From NCBI RefSeq assembly GCF_017377795.1, contig NZ_JAFRDR010000007.1, positions 1 through 64,000 on the forward strand: a stretch of DNA of 64,000 nt, in the 5' to 3' direction. This document shows positions 1 through 13,919 of this stretch, one piece after another. The notes below the pieces were generated by a model. The model searched no databases. It was given only the letters and a program-made list of their open reading frames with translations, and was not told the origin of the DNA. Numbering within the stretch: the first letter of the stretch is position 1; every line of letters starts with the position of its first letter. The translations under genes and the position numbers were made by a program. The stretch comes from Williamsia soli. Lineage in GTDB: Bacteria; Actinomycetota; Actinomycetes; Mycobacteriales; Mycobacteriaceae.

Positions 1-495
1 TACATCGCTGCCGGTGGCCCGGTCGTGGCCCGCTACGCAGGCCGGTCGGGTGACGGTTTCATCTGTACCTCGGGCAAGGGTATGGAGCTCTACACCGAGA
101 AGCTGATCCCGTCGGTCAAGGAAGGCGCGGACAAGGCCGAGCGGAACTTCGAGGAGATCGACCGGATGATCGAGATCAAGATCTCCTACGATCCCGACCC
201 CGAGCTGGCGTTGGAGAACTGCCGGTTCTGGGCGCCGCTGTCGCTGACGCCGGAGCAAAAGCACAGCGTGAACTCCTCGACGGAGATGGAACGTCTCGCC
301 GACGAGCTGCCGATCGAGCAAGTCGCCAAACGCTGGATCGTCGCCTCCGATCCCGACGAGGCCGTCGAGAAGGTCAAGGCCTACACCGACGCGGGCCTGA
401 ACCACCTGGTCTTCCACGCACCCGGTCACGATCAGCAACGGTTCCTGACCAACTTCCAGAAAGACCTCGAGCCCCGCCTGCGCAAGCTCGGCTGA
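1..495 (+). CDS. fgd: F420-dependent glucose-6-phosphate dehydrogenase, C-terminal part
   Basis: The reading frame is already open at base 1, so only the last 164 residues are present; the apparent GTG at base 25 is internal. The fragment matches the C-terminal half of the mycobacterial luciferase-like TIM-barrel enzyme FGD, which oxidises glucose 6-phosphate to 6-phosphogluconolactone while reducing cofactor F420. Recognisable stretches are the opening [63 protein letters not shown] and the end [18 protein letters not shown] supplies reduced F420 in mycobacteria and relatives. In M. tuberculosis fgd1 directly precedes pta and ackA; here about 4.7 kb of other genes separates them. Identification is by sequence memory but is strong over the visible length. 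Confidence 0.95.
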   Translation, partial: YIAAGGPVVARYAGRSGDGFICTSGKGMELYTEKLIPSVKEGADKAERNFEEIDRMIEIKISYDPDPELALENCRFWAPLSLTPEQKHSVNSSTEMERLADELPIEQVAKRWIVASDPDEAVEKVKAYTDAGLNHLVFHAPGHDQQRFLTNFQKDLEPRLRKLG

Positions 496-501
496 CCGGT
501 T

Positions 502-554
502 GTGGTGGGTTCTGGCGACCATTTCCCCAGGTGGGAAGCGTCAGAACCCACCAC
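502..554. terminator. Long hairpin between convergent fgd and DUF1206 gene
   Basis: GTGGTGGGTTCTG at 502-514 is exactly repeated in inverse as CAGAACCCACCAC at 542-554, and the 27-base interior can fold further (TTCCC against GGGAA). It starts 7 bases after the fgd stop and ends 9 bases before the stop of the opposing DUF1206 gene, the expected place for a bidirectional terminator. A short TTT follows on the plus strand, so intrinsic termination is likely but not certain. Confidence 0.75.
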
Positions 555-563
555 TTTCGGGGG

Positions 564-1382
564 TTACATACGGGAGTAGCGGGCCATCGCGAAGCTGTAG
601 AGGCCGTAGGCGGCGATCCCGATGCCGGCGAGGATCAGCAGGAACTTGCCGAACGGTGCTTCCCCGAGCGTCTTGACCGCCCCGTCGATGCCGGTCGCCT
701 TGGATGGGTCCGAGTTGATGGACGCCACGATCACCAGGATCCCGGCACCAATCAGAACCGCCCCCTTGGCGACGTAGCCGACGACGCCGAGTGGGGTGAT
801 CGCCGTGCCCCCGGAGATCTTGAGGTCGTCCAGGAAGTTCTTCGTCACGCCCTTGTAGACGTGGTAGCCGCCGATCGCGATGATGACCAGACCGGCAACC
901 ACAAGGACTGCTTTCCCGGCCGTGTTCTCCATGAGTCGTGCCGACAGACCAGAACTCTGCTTTCCGCTGGACTGACCGGAGCCGCGAGCGAACTGAACAG
1001 CCGAGAACGCGAAGCCGAAATAGACCACCGCAACGCCGGCGGCTTTTGCCCGATCGAAGAGTCCGGACGCGCCTGAATCGCCGTTACCCGGCTCGGTGGC
1101 GTGTGGACCGATGATGGCCTCCGCAACCCGCCACAGTGCCATCGCCAAGAAGGCGACCGCCGCGATCCACAGCATGGCTTTACCGCCGGGACTGCTGCCG
1201 AGGGTGCCCAGCGCTCCGGACTGGTCGGCGTTGCCCCCGGAGCCGAAGGCGATCCGGATGATGATGAACGCGATCAGCAGGTGGACCAGCCCGCTCACGA
1301 TGTGACCGGCCCTGGCCGCCCGTTCGAACGCCGTGCTGTCGGTGGCTTTGTCCACCGCGCCACTCACTCGATTTTCAGACAT
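564..1382 (-). CDS. DUF1206 family integral membrane protein
   Basis: A 272-residue hydrophobic protein. It is built from three repeats of about 80 residues, each with two predicted membrane segments: one opens near AARAGHIVSGLVHL, one near AKAAGVAVVYFGFA and one near VVGYVAKGAVLIGA. That architecture is typical of DUF1206, a family widespread in actinobacteria with no assigned function. The start chosen is the ATG at 1382 (MSENRV), preceded by AGAGGTG; the longer open frame back to 1472 adds an arginine- and proline-rich stretch unlike a membrane protein N-terminus. The gene stands alone and converges on fgd across a long hairpin. No function is proposed. Confidence 0.85.
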   Translation of the reverse strand: MSENRVSGAVDKATDSTAFERAARAGHIVSGLVHLLIAFIIIRIAFGSGGNADQSGALGTLGSSPGGKAMLWIAAVAFLAMALWRVAEAIIGPHATEPGNGDSGASGLFDRAKAAGVAVVYFGFAFSAVQFARGSGQSSGKQSSGLSARLMENTAGKAVLVVAGLVIIAIGGYHVYKGVTKNFLDDLKISGGTAITPLGVVGYVAKGAVLIGAGILVIVASINSDPSKATGIDGAVKTLGEAPFGKFLLILAGIGIAAYGLYSFAMARYSRM

Positions 1383-1637
1383 GGGCACCTCTGACGTGTA
1401 GTGATGAGACGGGGCGCGGTCTGGACCTCGTGGATCCCTCAACATTAGTGGGCCTATGGTCGGCTTGGTCACAGGAGGCCGCTCCTGGCTCGACTCACGT
1501 GCGCATTGCGCCTACGTTGGGGAACTCGATCAACCGGTGTTCGATCCGCACAGCACGGTCGATCACCATGCGCGTCATCAAGAAGTGAGTCAGTGCCGAC
1601 TCCGGCGGCATCAACATCTCTCACTCAGGAGTCCCCA

Positions 1638-1757
1638 GTGCAGTTCTTTCCCCTTCTCGTCGTCCTTCAGGGCATTCTCTTGTCGACGTGGGTGATCTAC
1701 GGCATGGCCGCGATCATCGTCCGTCGCGCCGACCAGACGCCGCCTCAGGCTGCCTGA
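1638..1757 (+). CDS. Small single-pass membrane protein, 39 aa
   Basis: A GTG-started frame of 39 residues with a clear ribosome binding site, AGGAG at 1627-1631, six bases upstream. Residues 1-28 (MQFFPLLVVLQGILLSTWVI onwards) form a hydrophobic helix, followed by a basic RR and a short polar tail. I do not recognise the family. Its last 13 bases overlap the 3' end of the convergent lysR gene. The binding site and hydrophobic profile argue that it is real; codon choice over 39 codons is too short to be decisive. Confidence 0.55.
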   Translation: MQFFPLLVVLQGILLSTWVIYGMAAIIVRRADQTPPQAA

Positions 1758-2641
1758 CGCACGGCGACCCGCTCCCGGAGCAGGTCGATGATCCGCTGCA
1801 CCGCGGGGTTGTCGCGTACCGCCTCCCGGGTTCGGACGGCGATCGTCCGCATCGGGGTCGGGTTGATCAGCGGCCTCGCCACCAATCCTGCGGGCAGGAT
1901 CCCGATGCCGAGTCGGGGCAGCACGGTGATGCCGATGCCTGCGGCGACGAAGCTGATCGCTGTCGGGTAGTCGTGCGTCTCGATGTGGAATCCGGGACTG
2001 AAGCCCACCACCGAACAGGCATCGAGAATCGATTGCCGGCATGGGCCGCGGGACACGTCGTTGTCGACCCACCGCTCGTCGCGCAATGCTGCGAGTTCCA
2101 CATGTTCGCGGCCGGCGAGTGGATGGTCCTCGGGCAGGACCACCACATAGGGCTCGCTCAGCAGTTCCTCGACGTCGTATCCGCGCAGCGATGTCGACGC
2201 GGCTCCTTCGACGTAGATCTCCACATCGGGGTCGCCCGAAGAATCGTGGGCAAGTTCGACGAGCCGCAAATCGACCCGGAGCCTGGGGAATTCGTGGGTG
2301 ATCGCGGCGATCACAGGGGGTATCCAGGCTGCGCCCGCCGATGCGAAGTAACTCACGGACAAACTGCCGACTCGACCCGAGCGTAGGTCTGAGACGAGTG
2401 ATTCGAGCTCCGCCAACCGTTCGAGGACGTGTGCCGCTTCCTCGGCAAGGGTTCGGCCCGCGGCGGTCGTCTCTATGCCGCGACCATGTTTCTCGACGAG
2501 GGTGAGGCCGGTTTCCCGTTGCAGGGCGGTGAGGTGCTGGCTGATCGCTGATGGCGTGTATCCGAGCGCAGCCGCGGCGCCGTTGATCGAGCCGGCCGCG
2601 ACGACGGCCCGGAATAAACGTAAGCGGTGCACATCGAGCAT
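1745..2641 (-). CDS. LysR-family transcriptional regulator
   Basis: A 298-residue LysR-type regulator of normal family length. Residues 1-60 hold the winged helix-turn-helix (HRLRLFRAVVAAGSINGAA, then LGYTPSAISQHLTAL), and residues from about 90 form the periplasmic-binding-protein-like effector domain. It is transcribed divergently from the EamA-family exporter gene starting at 2724, with 82 bases between the two starts. This is the classic arrangement in which a LysR protein controls its neighbour and itself. The inducer cannot be read from sequence. Confidence 0.93.
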   Translation of the reverse strand: MLDVHRLRLFRAVVAAGSINGAAAALGYTPSAISQHLTALQRETGLTLVEKHGRGIETTAAGRTLAEEAAHVLERLAELESLVSDLRSGRVGSLSVSYFASAGAAWIPPVIAAITHEFPRLRVDLRLVELAHDSSGDPDVEIYVEGAASTSLRGYDVEELLSEPYVVVLPEDHPLAGREHVELAALRDERWVDNDVSRGPCRQSILDACSVVGFSPGFHIETHDYPTAISFVAAGIGITVLPRLGIGILPAGLVARPLINPTPMRTIAVRTREAVRDNPAVQRIIDLLRERVAVRQAA

Positions 2642-2723
2642 CTGTCAATCGTACAGTCGGACTGAAGTGTCATCAAGAAGTAATCGCTTGTGCTTACGTA
2701 TGCGAGTCGGCGACAGTGGACCC

Positions 2724-3650
2724 ATGAAAGCCAAGCTCTCGGGCAACCTTGCCGTTGTCGCCGCAGTGATCACCGTGCTGCTGTGGGCCTCGTCGTTTGT
2801 CGTCATCCGTTTTGTCGGGGAATCGTTGTCGCCTGGGGCGATGGCGTTCTCCCGTCTGTTGGTCGGGGCGGCGGTCCTGGCGGTGATCGCGGTGCGGTAC
2901 CGCAGGCCCATCCCGCGGGGTCGGGCACTGGGCCTGGTCATCGGCTACGGACTGCTGTGGTTTGCGGCGTACACGGTGTTGCTGAACTGGGCCGAACAGC
3001 ACCTGGACGCCGGCACAGCCGCCCTGCTCGTCAACTTCGCCCCGATCCTGGTGGCGATCTTCGCGGGTCTGTTCATGGGCGAAGGGTTTCCGCGACCACT
3101 GGTCATCGGGATCGTCATCGCGTTCGCCGGGGTGCTGCTGATCGCCCTCGGAGGTTCCGGCGGCAGCCACAACGACCGACTCGGCATCATCCTCGGCCTG
3201 ATCACCGCCGTTCTCTATGCGGCGGGCGTGCTCATGCAGAAGGTGGCCCTTCGTACGGTGGACGCGGTCACCGCTACGTGGGTGGGCTGTTTCGCGGGCC
3301 TGCTCGCCACCACACCGTTCGCGCCGCAGGCGGTGGGCGAACTGGCCGACGCGTCCGCGGGGGCGATCGCAGGCGTGGTGTTCCTGGGTGTCGGACCGAC
3401 CGCGATCGCGTTCCTGACCTGGGCGTACGCGTTGTCGCGCACCGACGCAGGCAAGATGGCCGCGACGACTCTCGCGGTTCCGGCGATCGCCATCGGGCTG
3501 TCGTGGGTGTTCCTCGGTGAGGTTCCGACCGTGCTCGGGCTGGTGGGCGGCGCCATGGCGTTGACCGGCGTCGCGATCAGCAGGCGCAGGCCCCGGCAAC
3601 GGACACCCGCTGTCGATGCCCAGGTACCCGAAGCGAGCCCGACCTCCTAA
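2724..3650 (+). CDS. EamA/DMT-family membrane transporter
   Basis: A 308-residue protein with about ten hydrophobic segments arranged as two EamA halves, as in drug/metabolite transporters. Visible hallmarks are ITVLLWASSFVVIRF at the start, LLNWAEQHLDAGTAALLVNF near the end of the first half and FLTWAYALSRTDAGKMAA with SWVFLGEVPT in the second. Such proteins usually export amino acids or other metabolites. The ATG at 2724 (MKAKLSG) is preferred because the open frame upstream is a shadow of the divergent lysR gene and its promoter. Regulation by the adjacent LysR protein is inferred from the divergent layout. Confidence 0.9.
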   Translation: MKAKLSGNLAVVAAVITVLLWASSFVVIRFVGESLSPGAMAFSRLLVGAAVLAVIAVRYRRPIPRGRALGLVIGYGLLWFAAYTVLLNWAEQHLDAGTAALLVNFAPILVAIFAGLFMGEGFPRPLVIGIVIAFAGVLLIALGGSGGSHNDRLGIILGLITAVLYAAGVLMQKVALRTVDAVTATWVGCFAGLLATTPFAPQAVGELADASAGAIAGVVFLGVGPTAIAFLTWAYALSRTDAGKMAATTLAVPAIAIGLSWVFLGEVPTVLGLVGGAMALTGVAISRRRPRQRTPAVDAQVPEASPTS

Positions 3651-3659
3651 TCTTCATGT

Positions 3660-4220
3660 ATGGATCGTGAGCGGATGGTCGACGTCGCCATCGCAGTGGT
3701 GGAGAGATTCGGTGCGCGGGCGCTGAGTCTGACGTCGGTCGCTCGGCATGCCGGCGTCGGGAGGGCGACTGCATACCGGATGTTCGGAGGTCGTGACGAA
3801 CTGGTCCAGGCAATCGTCGAGCGTGAGGTGAGGACTCTCGGTGACCTGATCAAGGAGTGGACGGCCTCCCGGTCCGAACCGGCGGACAAGGTCCGGATCC
3901 TCGTCATCAACGTGATGGCGTATATCCGCAAACATGAGGCGCTGCAATACATTTTGCAGAACGAGCCGGAAGAGATCATCACGACCCTGGTCGCCCGCGG
4001 GCCTGATCGGGGGACCGATGTCACCATAGTCGACCTGATCGTGGCCAACAGTGTCGGCAACTTCGAGGGAGAACCCGAACTTGAGGCCGCGTTGGTGCCC
4101 GATTCGCGTCGGGCCACCGAGCTGATGGTCCGAGTCGTGTACTCGTACATGCTGATTCCGCGTAGCGCGATGTCTGACGAGGACATCGCCGACATGGTGG
4201 TGCGCTCGGTGATCCGCTAG
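3660..4220 (+). CDS. TetR-family transcriptional regulator
   Basis: A 186-residue protein with a TetR DNA-binding N-terminus at residues 1-50 (VDVAIAVVERFGARALSLTS, then VARHAGVGRATAYRMFGGRDEL). A helical ligand-binding region of typical size follows. It begins 9 bases after the EamA gene stop, so it may be co-transcribed, but no good ribosome binding site is evident. No ligand can be predicted. The gene downstream is a decayed glycosyltransferase, so the original target may have been lost. Confidence 0.88.
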   Translation: MDRERMVDVAIAVVERFGARALSLTSVARHAGVGRATAYRMFGGRDELVQAIVEREVRTLGDLIKEWTASRSEPADKVRILVINVMAYIRKHEALQYILQNEPEEIITTLVARGPDRGTDVTIVDLIVANSVGNFEGEPELEAALVPDSRRATELMVRVVYSYMLIPRSAMSDEDIADMVVRSVIR

Positions 4221-4260
4221 TTCCTCCGGCTTCGGCGGGTTTTCCGGTTGCAGTCGGAGG
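4221..4260 (+). repeat. GC-rich intergenic repeat, copy A
   Basis: This stretch begins directly after the tetR stop codon with TTCCTCCG and ends with GTTGCAGTCGGAGG. It aligns with the minus strand of 50233-50273, downstream of the mbtF-like gene, at about 31 of 41 positions by hand count with one gap. CCTCCG and CGGAGG at its ends can pair into a hairpin. A terminator-like dispersed element is one reading. Confidence 0.4.
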
Positions 4261-4349
4261 TGGAGGCCAACGTCGGAGGATGTGCGGTTCCCAGGAATCT
4301 CCCAGGGTTCGCGCAGCCGTAGCGCAACCGGCGACCCCAGTGTGGTCGC

Positions 4350-5185
4350 ATGACAACAGTGCTGAGCCGGCCCACGGCCGAACCCGACGAAGGGCGACAC
4401 CGCGCGCCTGATACGCAACCTCGAGAGAGGGTGGCCACATACCGGCTGGGTGCGGCGGGTGCTGCATCTGCTGGGTGCCGCCCTCGCCCTGGTCGCGGCG
4501 GCCGGCTGGTGGGTTCTCGCCGTCGCATTGTGGCCGGCAAGCGCGCGCCCATATATCGGCGGCTCGACGGACTACACCGTGATGGATCTCGTGCTCGGCT
4601 ACAACGGTCTGGGCCGGATCTTCGGCGCCTCCGGTGGTGGCGGAGGTGGTGGCGGTGGCCAGGGCGGCGCAGGATCGAGCTTCGGTGGTGCCACCGGCCT
4701 GAGCCGGCTGTTCTCTTCGGAGATGGGTTACGAGATCTCCTGGCTGCTGCCGGTGCGCCGCGGTCCGAATTCGTTGACGCGCAACACCCAAGCCGCGCTG
4801 ATGCTGTGGTCGGGCTGGCTCGTGGTGACGGCTCTGGTGTTCAGTTACATGAGCGGCACCATCCACCCGTACTACACCGTCGCGCTGGCTCCCGCCGTTG
4901 CAGCGCTTGTCGGCATCGGGGGTGTCCTGGCGTGGGAGCTCCGCGGCACGGCGATCGGCCGGCTCGCTCGCCGGACTCGGGGGAGTAGGTACTTTTGCGA
5001 TCGCGACCGCCGCGACGGCGCACAGTGGTTCGATTCTGATCGCGCTGCTCGAGGCCTCCGACGCCACATGGGCTGCGGCGACCTGCGGATCTGCGGCTGC
5101 CGGGCAACTCGAGATCGCCAGCGGCACAGCGGTGATGGCCATCGGCGGCTGGAGTGGGAGCAGCACCGTCTACAAGCTCATATAG
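4350..5185 (+). pseudogene. Remnant of a PMT/ArnT-like membrane glycosyltransferase
   Basis: Pieces of one gene are scattered over three frames. From 4350 a plausible N-terminus (MTTVLSRPTAEPDEG) runs briefly. From about 4438 a second frame gives family-typical stretches: ALWPASARPYIGGSTD, VLGYNGLGRIFG, a poly-glycine tract, TGLSRLFSSEMGYEISWLLP and SYMSGTIHPYYTVALAPAV. From about 4985 a third frame carries the C-terminal end (WAAATCGSAAAGQLEIASG, AVMAIGGWSGS) and stops at 5185. Family members are far longer, so the catalytic first loop and most membrane helices are missing, and at least two frameshifts are needed. The middle frame stays open into pta, producing a spurious 955-residue reading frame. 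Intact relatives transfer sugars from polyprenyl phosphates at the membrane. Confidence 0.8.
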
Positions 5186-5229
5186 CCGGTAGGCACGAAG
5201 AGCCCGTGTGGCCCACTATGGTGGGCGGC

Positions 5230-7309
5230 ATGGGCTCTTCCTCGTCGAGCAGCATCTATCTGGCCTCACCCGAAGGCGACACCGGCAAATCGACAGTCGC
5301 GTTGGGGGTGTTGCACCTACTGGCTGCCTCCGGAGGGCGGGTGGGGGTGTTCCGGCCGATCTCGCGTACCAACTCGGGCCAGCGTGATTACATCCTGGAA
5401 CTGTTGATCGAGCACGACTCCACCGATCTGAGCTATGAGGATTGCATCGGTGTCACGTACGACCAGGTGCACGCCGACCCCGACGGCGCGTTGAGTGAGA
5501 TCGTCACCCGCTTCCATGCGGTCGAGCAGCGGTGCGACGCCGTCCTCGTGATCGGTTCCGATTACACCGACATCGCCAGTCCCTCCGAGCTCAGTTTCAA
5601 TGCCCGGATCGCCGCCAATCTCCAGACACCGATGCTGTTGGCCCTCAAGGCAGCGGAACGCAGCGAGGCCGAGGTCGTCGGTTTGGCGGAACTCTGCCTG
5701 GCCGAGCTGGCCACCAATCACGCCCAGGCGGTCGCACTGATCGCGAACCGTTGTGATCCAGCGCGGCTGGCCCAGGTGAAGGAAGCGCTGGAGTCGGCGA
5801 CCGGCCTGCCCGCCTGGGCGCTGCCGGAAGATCCGGTGCTGATCGCCCCCACCGTCGGAGAACTGATGGCCGAGTTGGGCGGGGCGATTTACAGCGGCGA
5901 TCCCGAACTGCTGAGCAGGGAAGCGATGCATGTGATGGTCGGCGGGATGACTGTCGAACACATCTTGGAGCGGCTCACCGAGGGGCTGGCGGTGATCACC
6001 CCGGCCGATCGGTCCGATGTCCTGGTCTCGCTCGTCGCAGCAAATGCGGCCGAAGGGTTCCCCAAACTCTCCGGCATCATCCTCAACGGCGGGCTCGAGC
6101 CGCACCCCAAGATCGCCGCGTTGATGGAGGGATTGCAGTCCTCCCTCCCGATCATCACCTGTGAACAGGGGACGTACGAAACAGCGCGGGCCGCAGCACA
6201 TGCCCGGGCCCGGATGAACATCGACTCGGTCCGCAAGATCGATGTCGCGCTCAACCTCATGGAAGAGCACGTCGATTCGGTGGGCTTGCTCGAGAAGCTG
6301 CAGCTGCCGATTCCCGAGGTCGTCACGCCGCAGATGTTCGAGTACCAGCTGATCGAGCAGGCCCGCAAGAACAAGAAGCGAATAGTGTTGCCGGAGGGGG
6401 GAGATGACCGCATCCTGCGGGCAGCGGGACGGTTGCTGCGGCGTCAGGTCGCCGACCTCACCATCCTCGGCGACGAACGCGCCGTCCGGGACCGGGCAGC
6501 CGAACTGGGTATAGATTTGTCCGAGGCCACCGTCATCGACCCGGCAACGTCGGAGCTCCTCGACGAGTTCATCGACACCTACACCGAGTTGCGCAAGCAC
6601 AAGGGTATGGACAAGCAGCGGGCGCGAACGATCGTGCAGGACGTCTCGTACTTCGGCACGTTGATGGTGCAACTCGGCTATGCCGACGGCATGGTTTCGG
6701 GGGCGGTGCACACCACCGCACACACCATCCGGCCGGCGTTCGAGATCATCAAGACCGTGCCGGGAGTCTCGACGGTGTCGAGTGTCTTCTTCATGTGTCT
6801 CGCCGATCATGTTCTGGCCTATGGGGATTGCGCTGTGGTTCCCGATCCGACAGCCGAGCAACTCGCCGACATCGCGATCTCGTCGGCTGCCACCTCGGCC
6901 CGCTTCGGTATCGAGCCACGGGTCGCGTTGCTCTCGTACTCGACCGGAGAATCCGGCAGCGGCGCCGATGTCGAGAAGGTGCGTGAGGCGGCCAAACTCG
7001 TGCGCGAGCGGGCCCCGGAACTGTTGATGGAAGGGCCCATCCAGTACGACGCCGCGGTCGACCCGTCGGTGGCGAGCACGAAGATGCCCAACTCTCCGGT
7101 GGCCGGTCAGGCGACCGTACTGATCTTCCCGGACCTCAACACCGGCAACAACACCTATAAAGCCGTGCAGCGCAGCGCCGACGCCGTTGCTGTCGGGCCT
7201 GTCCTGCAGGGCCTGCGTAAACCGATCAATGACCTGTCCCGCGGCGCGCTCGTGTCCGACATCGTCAACACCGTCGCGATCACCGCGATCCAAGCCCAGG
7301 GGCAACCAG

Positions 7310-7317
<8 letters not shown>
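5230..7317 (+). CDS. pta: Phosphate acetyltransferase
   Basis: A 695-residue long-form Pta, which interconverts acetyl-CoA and acetyl phosphate in the cytoplasm. Residues 1-220 form the P-loop DRTGG-associated domain ([18 protein letters not shown]). The middle is the DRTGG region. The last 330 residues are the catalytic PTA_PTB domain ([74 protein letters not shown]). The ATG at 5230 is chosen because [16 protein letters not shown] matches the M. tuberculosis start MADSSAIYLAAPE; an in-frame ATG at 5218 is possible. Its 3' end overlaps ackA by 8 bases, indicating translational coupling in a Pta-AckA operon. Confidence 0.96.
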
Positions 7318-11817
<4,500 letters not shown>

Positions 11818-11821
<4 letters not shown>

Positions 11822-13239
11822 CGGTACTCCCTGATTCGCGGGAACAGCCCGGCCAGCGCCGCGACCGCCGCGGCGATACCCAGCAGCATGATGCCCAATC
11901 CGGCGTACCCGATCACGACGCGGGCGGTGTTGATGTCGTCACGGAACGTCTCCCGTGTGTCGGTGATGCCCTCGACCAAAGCCGTGTCGAGTCGGGTGTA
12001 GGCCGCTGCCGCACCGTCCGGATTGTCGCCGACGGCAATGGCTGTCGCCCCGTTGAAATCGCCGGCGTTGGTGCGCTCGAGCATGGCCGCGTGCGCGTCA
12101 CGCCACATGGCGAGCGCCGCGACAGCTTCATCCACCGAACCCTCGGCGACATCTCGGCGTTCGTCGTCGCGGTAGTCGTCGAGTAGTGCGCCGATCTGTG
12201 CGGTGGCGTCGGCGTACCCCGCTTCCAGGGATTCCTGATCGCCGCGACGCACCAGCGACAGCGTCTCGTCGGATCGGGCCTGCTGGATCAGGATGCGTGC
12301 CGAGGTCAGCTCGCGCAGCGGCGCGGCCCCTCGATTCTCGGCATTGCTGGTGGCGTTCACCGAGAGGAGACCGCCGACCAACAGCCAGAGCAACCCGATG
12401 ACCAAGAACCCGACGCCACTGAGCAGTCCGACGTTGAACCGGCGGCGACTGCGGCGGGCGACGTAGATGTGCGTACCGATCATGACGGCGAGCACCAGGA
12501 CGAGAGCGATGTAGACACCCCAGGGCGGGCTGGTGAAGTTGGTCCGCGCGTCGCCGATGGCGTCGGCCCGCTCGGTGTACAACCGTTCGGCCGCGGGCAG
12601 GATCGTCGACTGCATCATGTTCGACGCCTCACCGAGATACGCGGAGCCGACCGGGTTGCCGAGGCGGTTGTTGATGCGAGCGGATTCGATGAGTCCGGTG
12701 TAGACCGGGATCTGTGACGAGAGGATGGTGAGGTCCTCGCGGATCCTGGCGTTGTCGATCGACGCACCGCTGACCGATTGGACGAGAGCCTGCCCAGACG
12801 TCGCGATCGCGTCGTTGTAGCGTTGCCGCAGTTCGGCCGGTTCGAGCCCGCCGGATATGAACGCGGTGTTGGCTGCGGCGTCGGCGATGGACAGCGAGCT
12901 GTACAGAACCTGTGAGGCCTCGGCAAGGGGTTCGGTCTCGACGATCATCCCCTCGAGAGTGCTGGTGCGATCGTCCAGCGTGTCGGAGGCGTACCAGCCG
13001 ACCGTCACGCACGAGATCACCAACACGATCGCCAGCAAGAACAATTTGCCGGGGCTGGTCCACGCCAGCTGCCGCATGTTCGTGAAGGGATTCTGGGCGC
13101 GTTCGCGGGTCAGGACCATCAGTTCGCGCCGCGTCAGTGGAGCAGGCCGATCGGCCCCGGCCCGCCGGAAACGGTACCCCTCGGCTCTGTCGGCACGCAT
13201 GAGCCGGGTACGCAAAGAGGTTGCGTTGCCGCCGGTCAC
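11818..13239 (-). CDS. glnX: GlnX-like transmembrane signalling protein
   Basis: A 473-residue membrane protein with four predicted helices: near residues 65-85 (FLLAIVLVISCVTVGWY), 235-255, 270-295 and 445-465. They bound two extracytoplasmic helical regions of about 150 residues resembling chemoreceptor-type sensors. It is the counterpart of M. tuberculosis Rv0412c/GlnX, which is thought to receive the amino-acid signal from GlnH and pass it to PknG. First gene of the operon, with its start at 13239 and a 180-base divergent intergenic region shared with the Nudix gene. Function is assigned from operon conservation; no catalytic motif is visible. Confidence 0.88.
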
Positions 13240-13418
13240 ACGATCCCTTCTTCCCGGAGTTCGCCGGTTGCTCAGGGTCTTACCTGAGAGGATGTTTTGT
13301 TGCTGAAACCGACATTACTGCGAATGCAGGTACACCAGTGACAGTGCGGCACCGTGTCACCACGTCGGTCCAAGTAGCGTGAGGATCGAGAACGGTTGGC
13401 CTGGCGAGGAGGTGCCGC

Positions 13419-13898
13419 GTGCGTGGCGACGGCGACGGATGGGTTTTCGACGCGGATGGATCGCGGTATTGGGGTCGACACGGCGCTGCCGGCTTGCTCC
13501 TCTTCACATCTAGTGAAACGAGCGCAGCGCTCATTCTGTTACAGCACCGTGCGGTCTGGAGTCATCAGGGCGGCACCTGGGCGCTGCCCGGCGGGGCGCG
13601 CGACTCCCACGAGAGTGCCGTCGACACCGCCACCCGGGAAGCCGACGAGGAGGCCGGCATCGCGGACGCCGAGCTCACCGTCCACGCCGAACTGGTGACT
13701 CACCGAGCGCCCAGCGGCTGGACCTACACGACGGTCATCGCCGAGGTGGCGGCCCCGCTGGCGACGACGGCCAACATGGAGTCGGTCGAGCTGCGCTGGG
13801 TGACCCCCGAGGAAGTGGACGGGCTCTCGCTGCACCCGGCGTTCGCGGCGAGTTGGCCCGAACTGCGCGCACAACTCATCGGGCTGGCCGGCGCGTGA
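13419..13898 (+). CDS. mutT3: Nudix hydrolase, MutT3-like
   Basis: A 159-residue Nudix protein. The Nudix box is complete: a glycine, five residues, E, seven residues, then READEEAGI, read in GGARDSHESAVDTATREADE and the following EAGI. Such enzymes hydrolyse nucleoside diphosphates linked to another moiety; MutT-type members clean oxidised nucleotides. The position next to pknG/glnH/glnX and thiE equals that of M. tuberculosis mutT3, hence the symbol, but substrate is not proven. The GTG at 13419 is supported by AGGAGG at 13407-13412. Confidence 0.87.
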   Translation: MRGDGDGWVFDADGSRYWGRHGAAGLLLFTSSETSAALILLQHRAVWSHQGGTWALPGGARDSHESAVDTATREADEEAGIADAELTVHAELVTHRAPSGWTYTTVIAEVAAPLATTANMESVELRWVTPEEVDGLSLHPAFAASWPELRAQLIGLAGA

Positions 13899-13919
13899 GT
13901 CCGGTTGCGGGGCCGCGGT

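Noticed and set aside
1568-1588. Six-codon frame MRVIKK as a possible leader peptide
   Set aside because: No ribosome binding site, no hairpin and no amino-acid run typical of an attenuator.
1574-2683. The 13-base word GTCATCAAGAAGT repeated on both sides of lysR
   Set aside because: Exact 13-base matches are expected by chance in 64 kb, and neither copy is symmetric like a LysR site.
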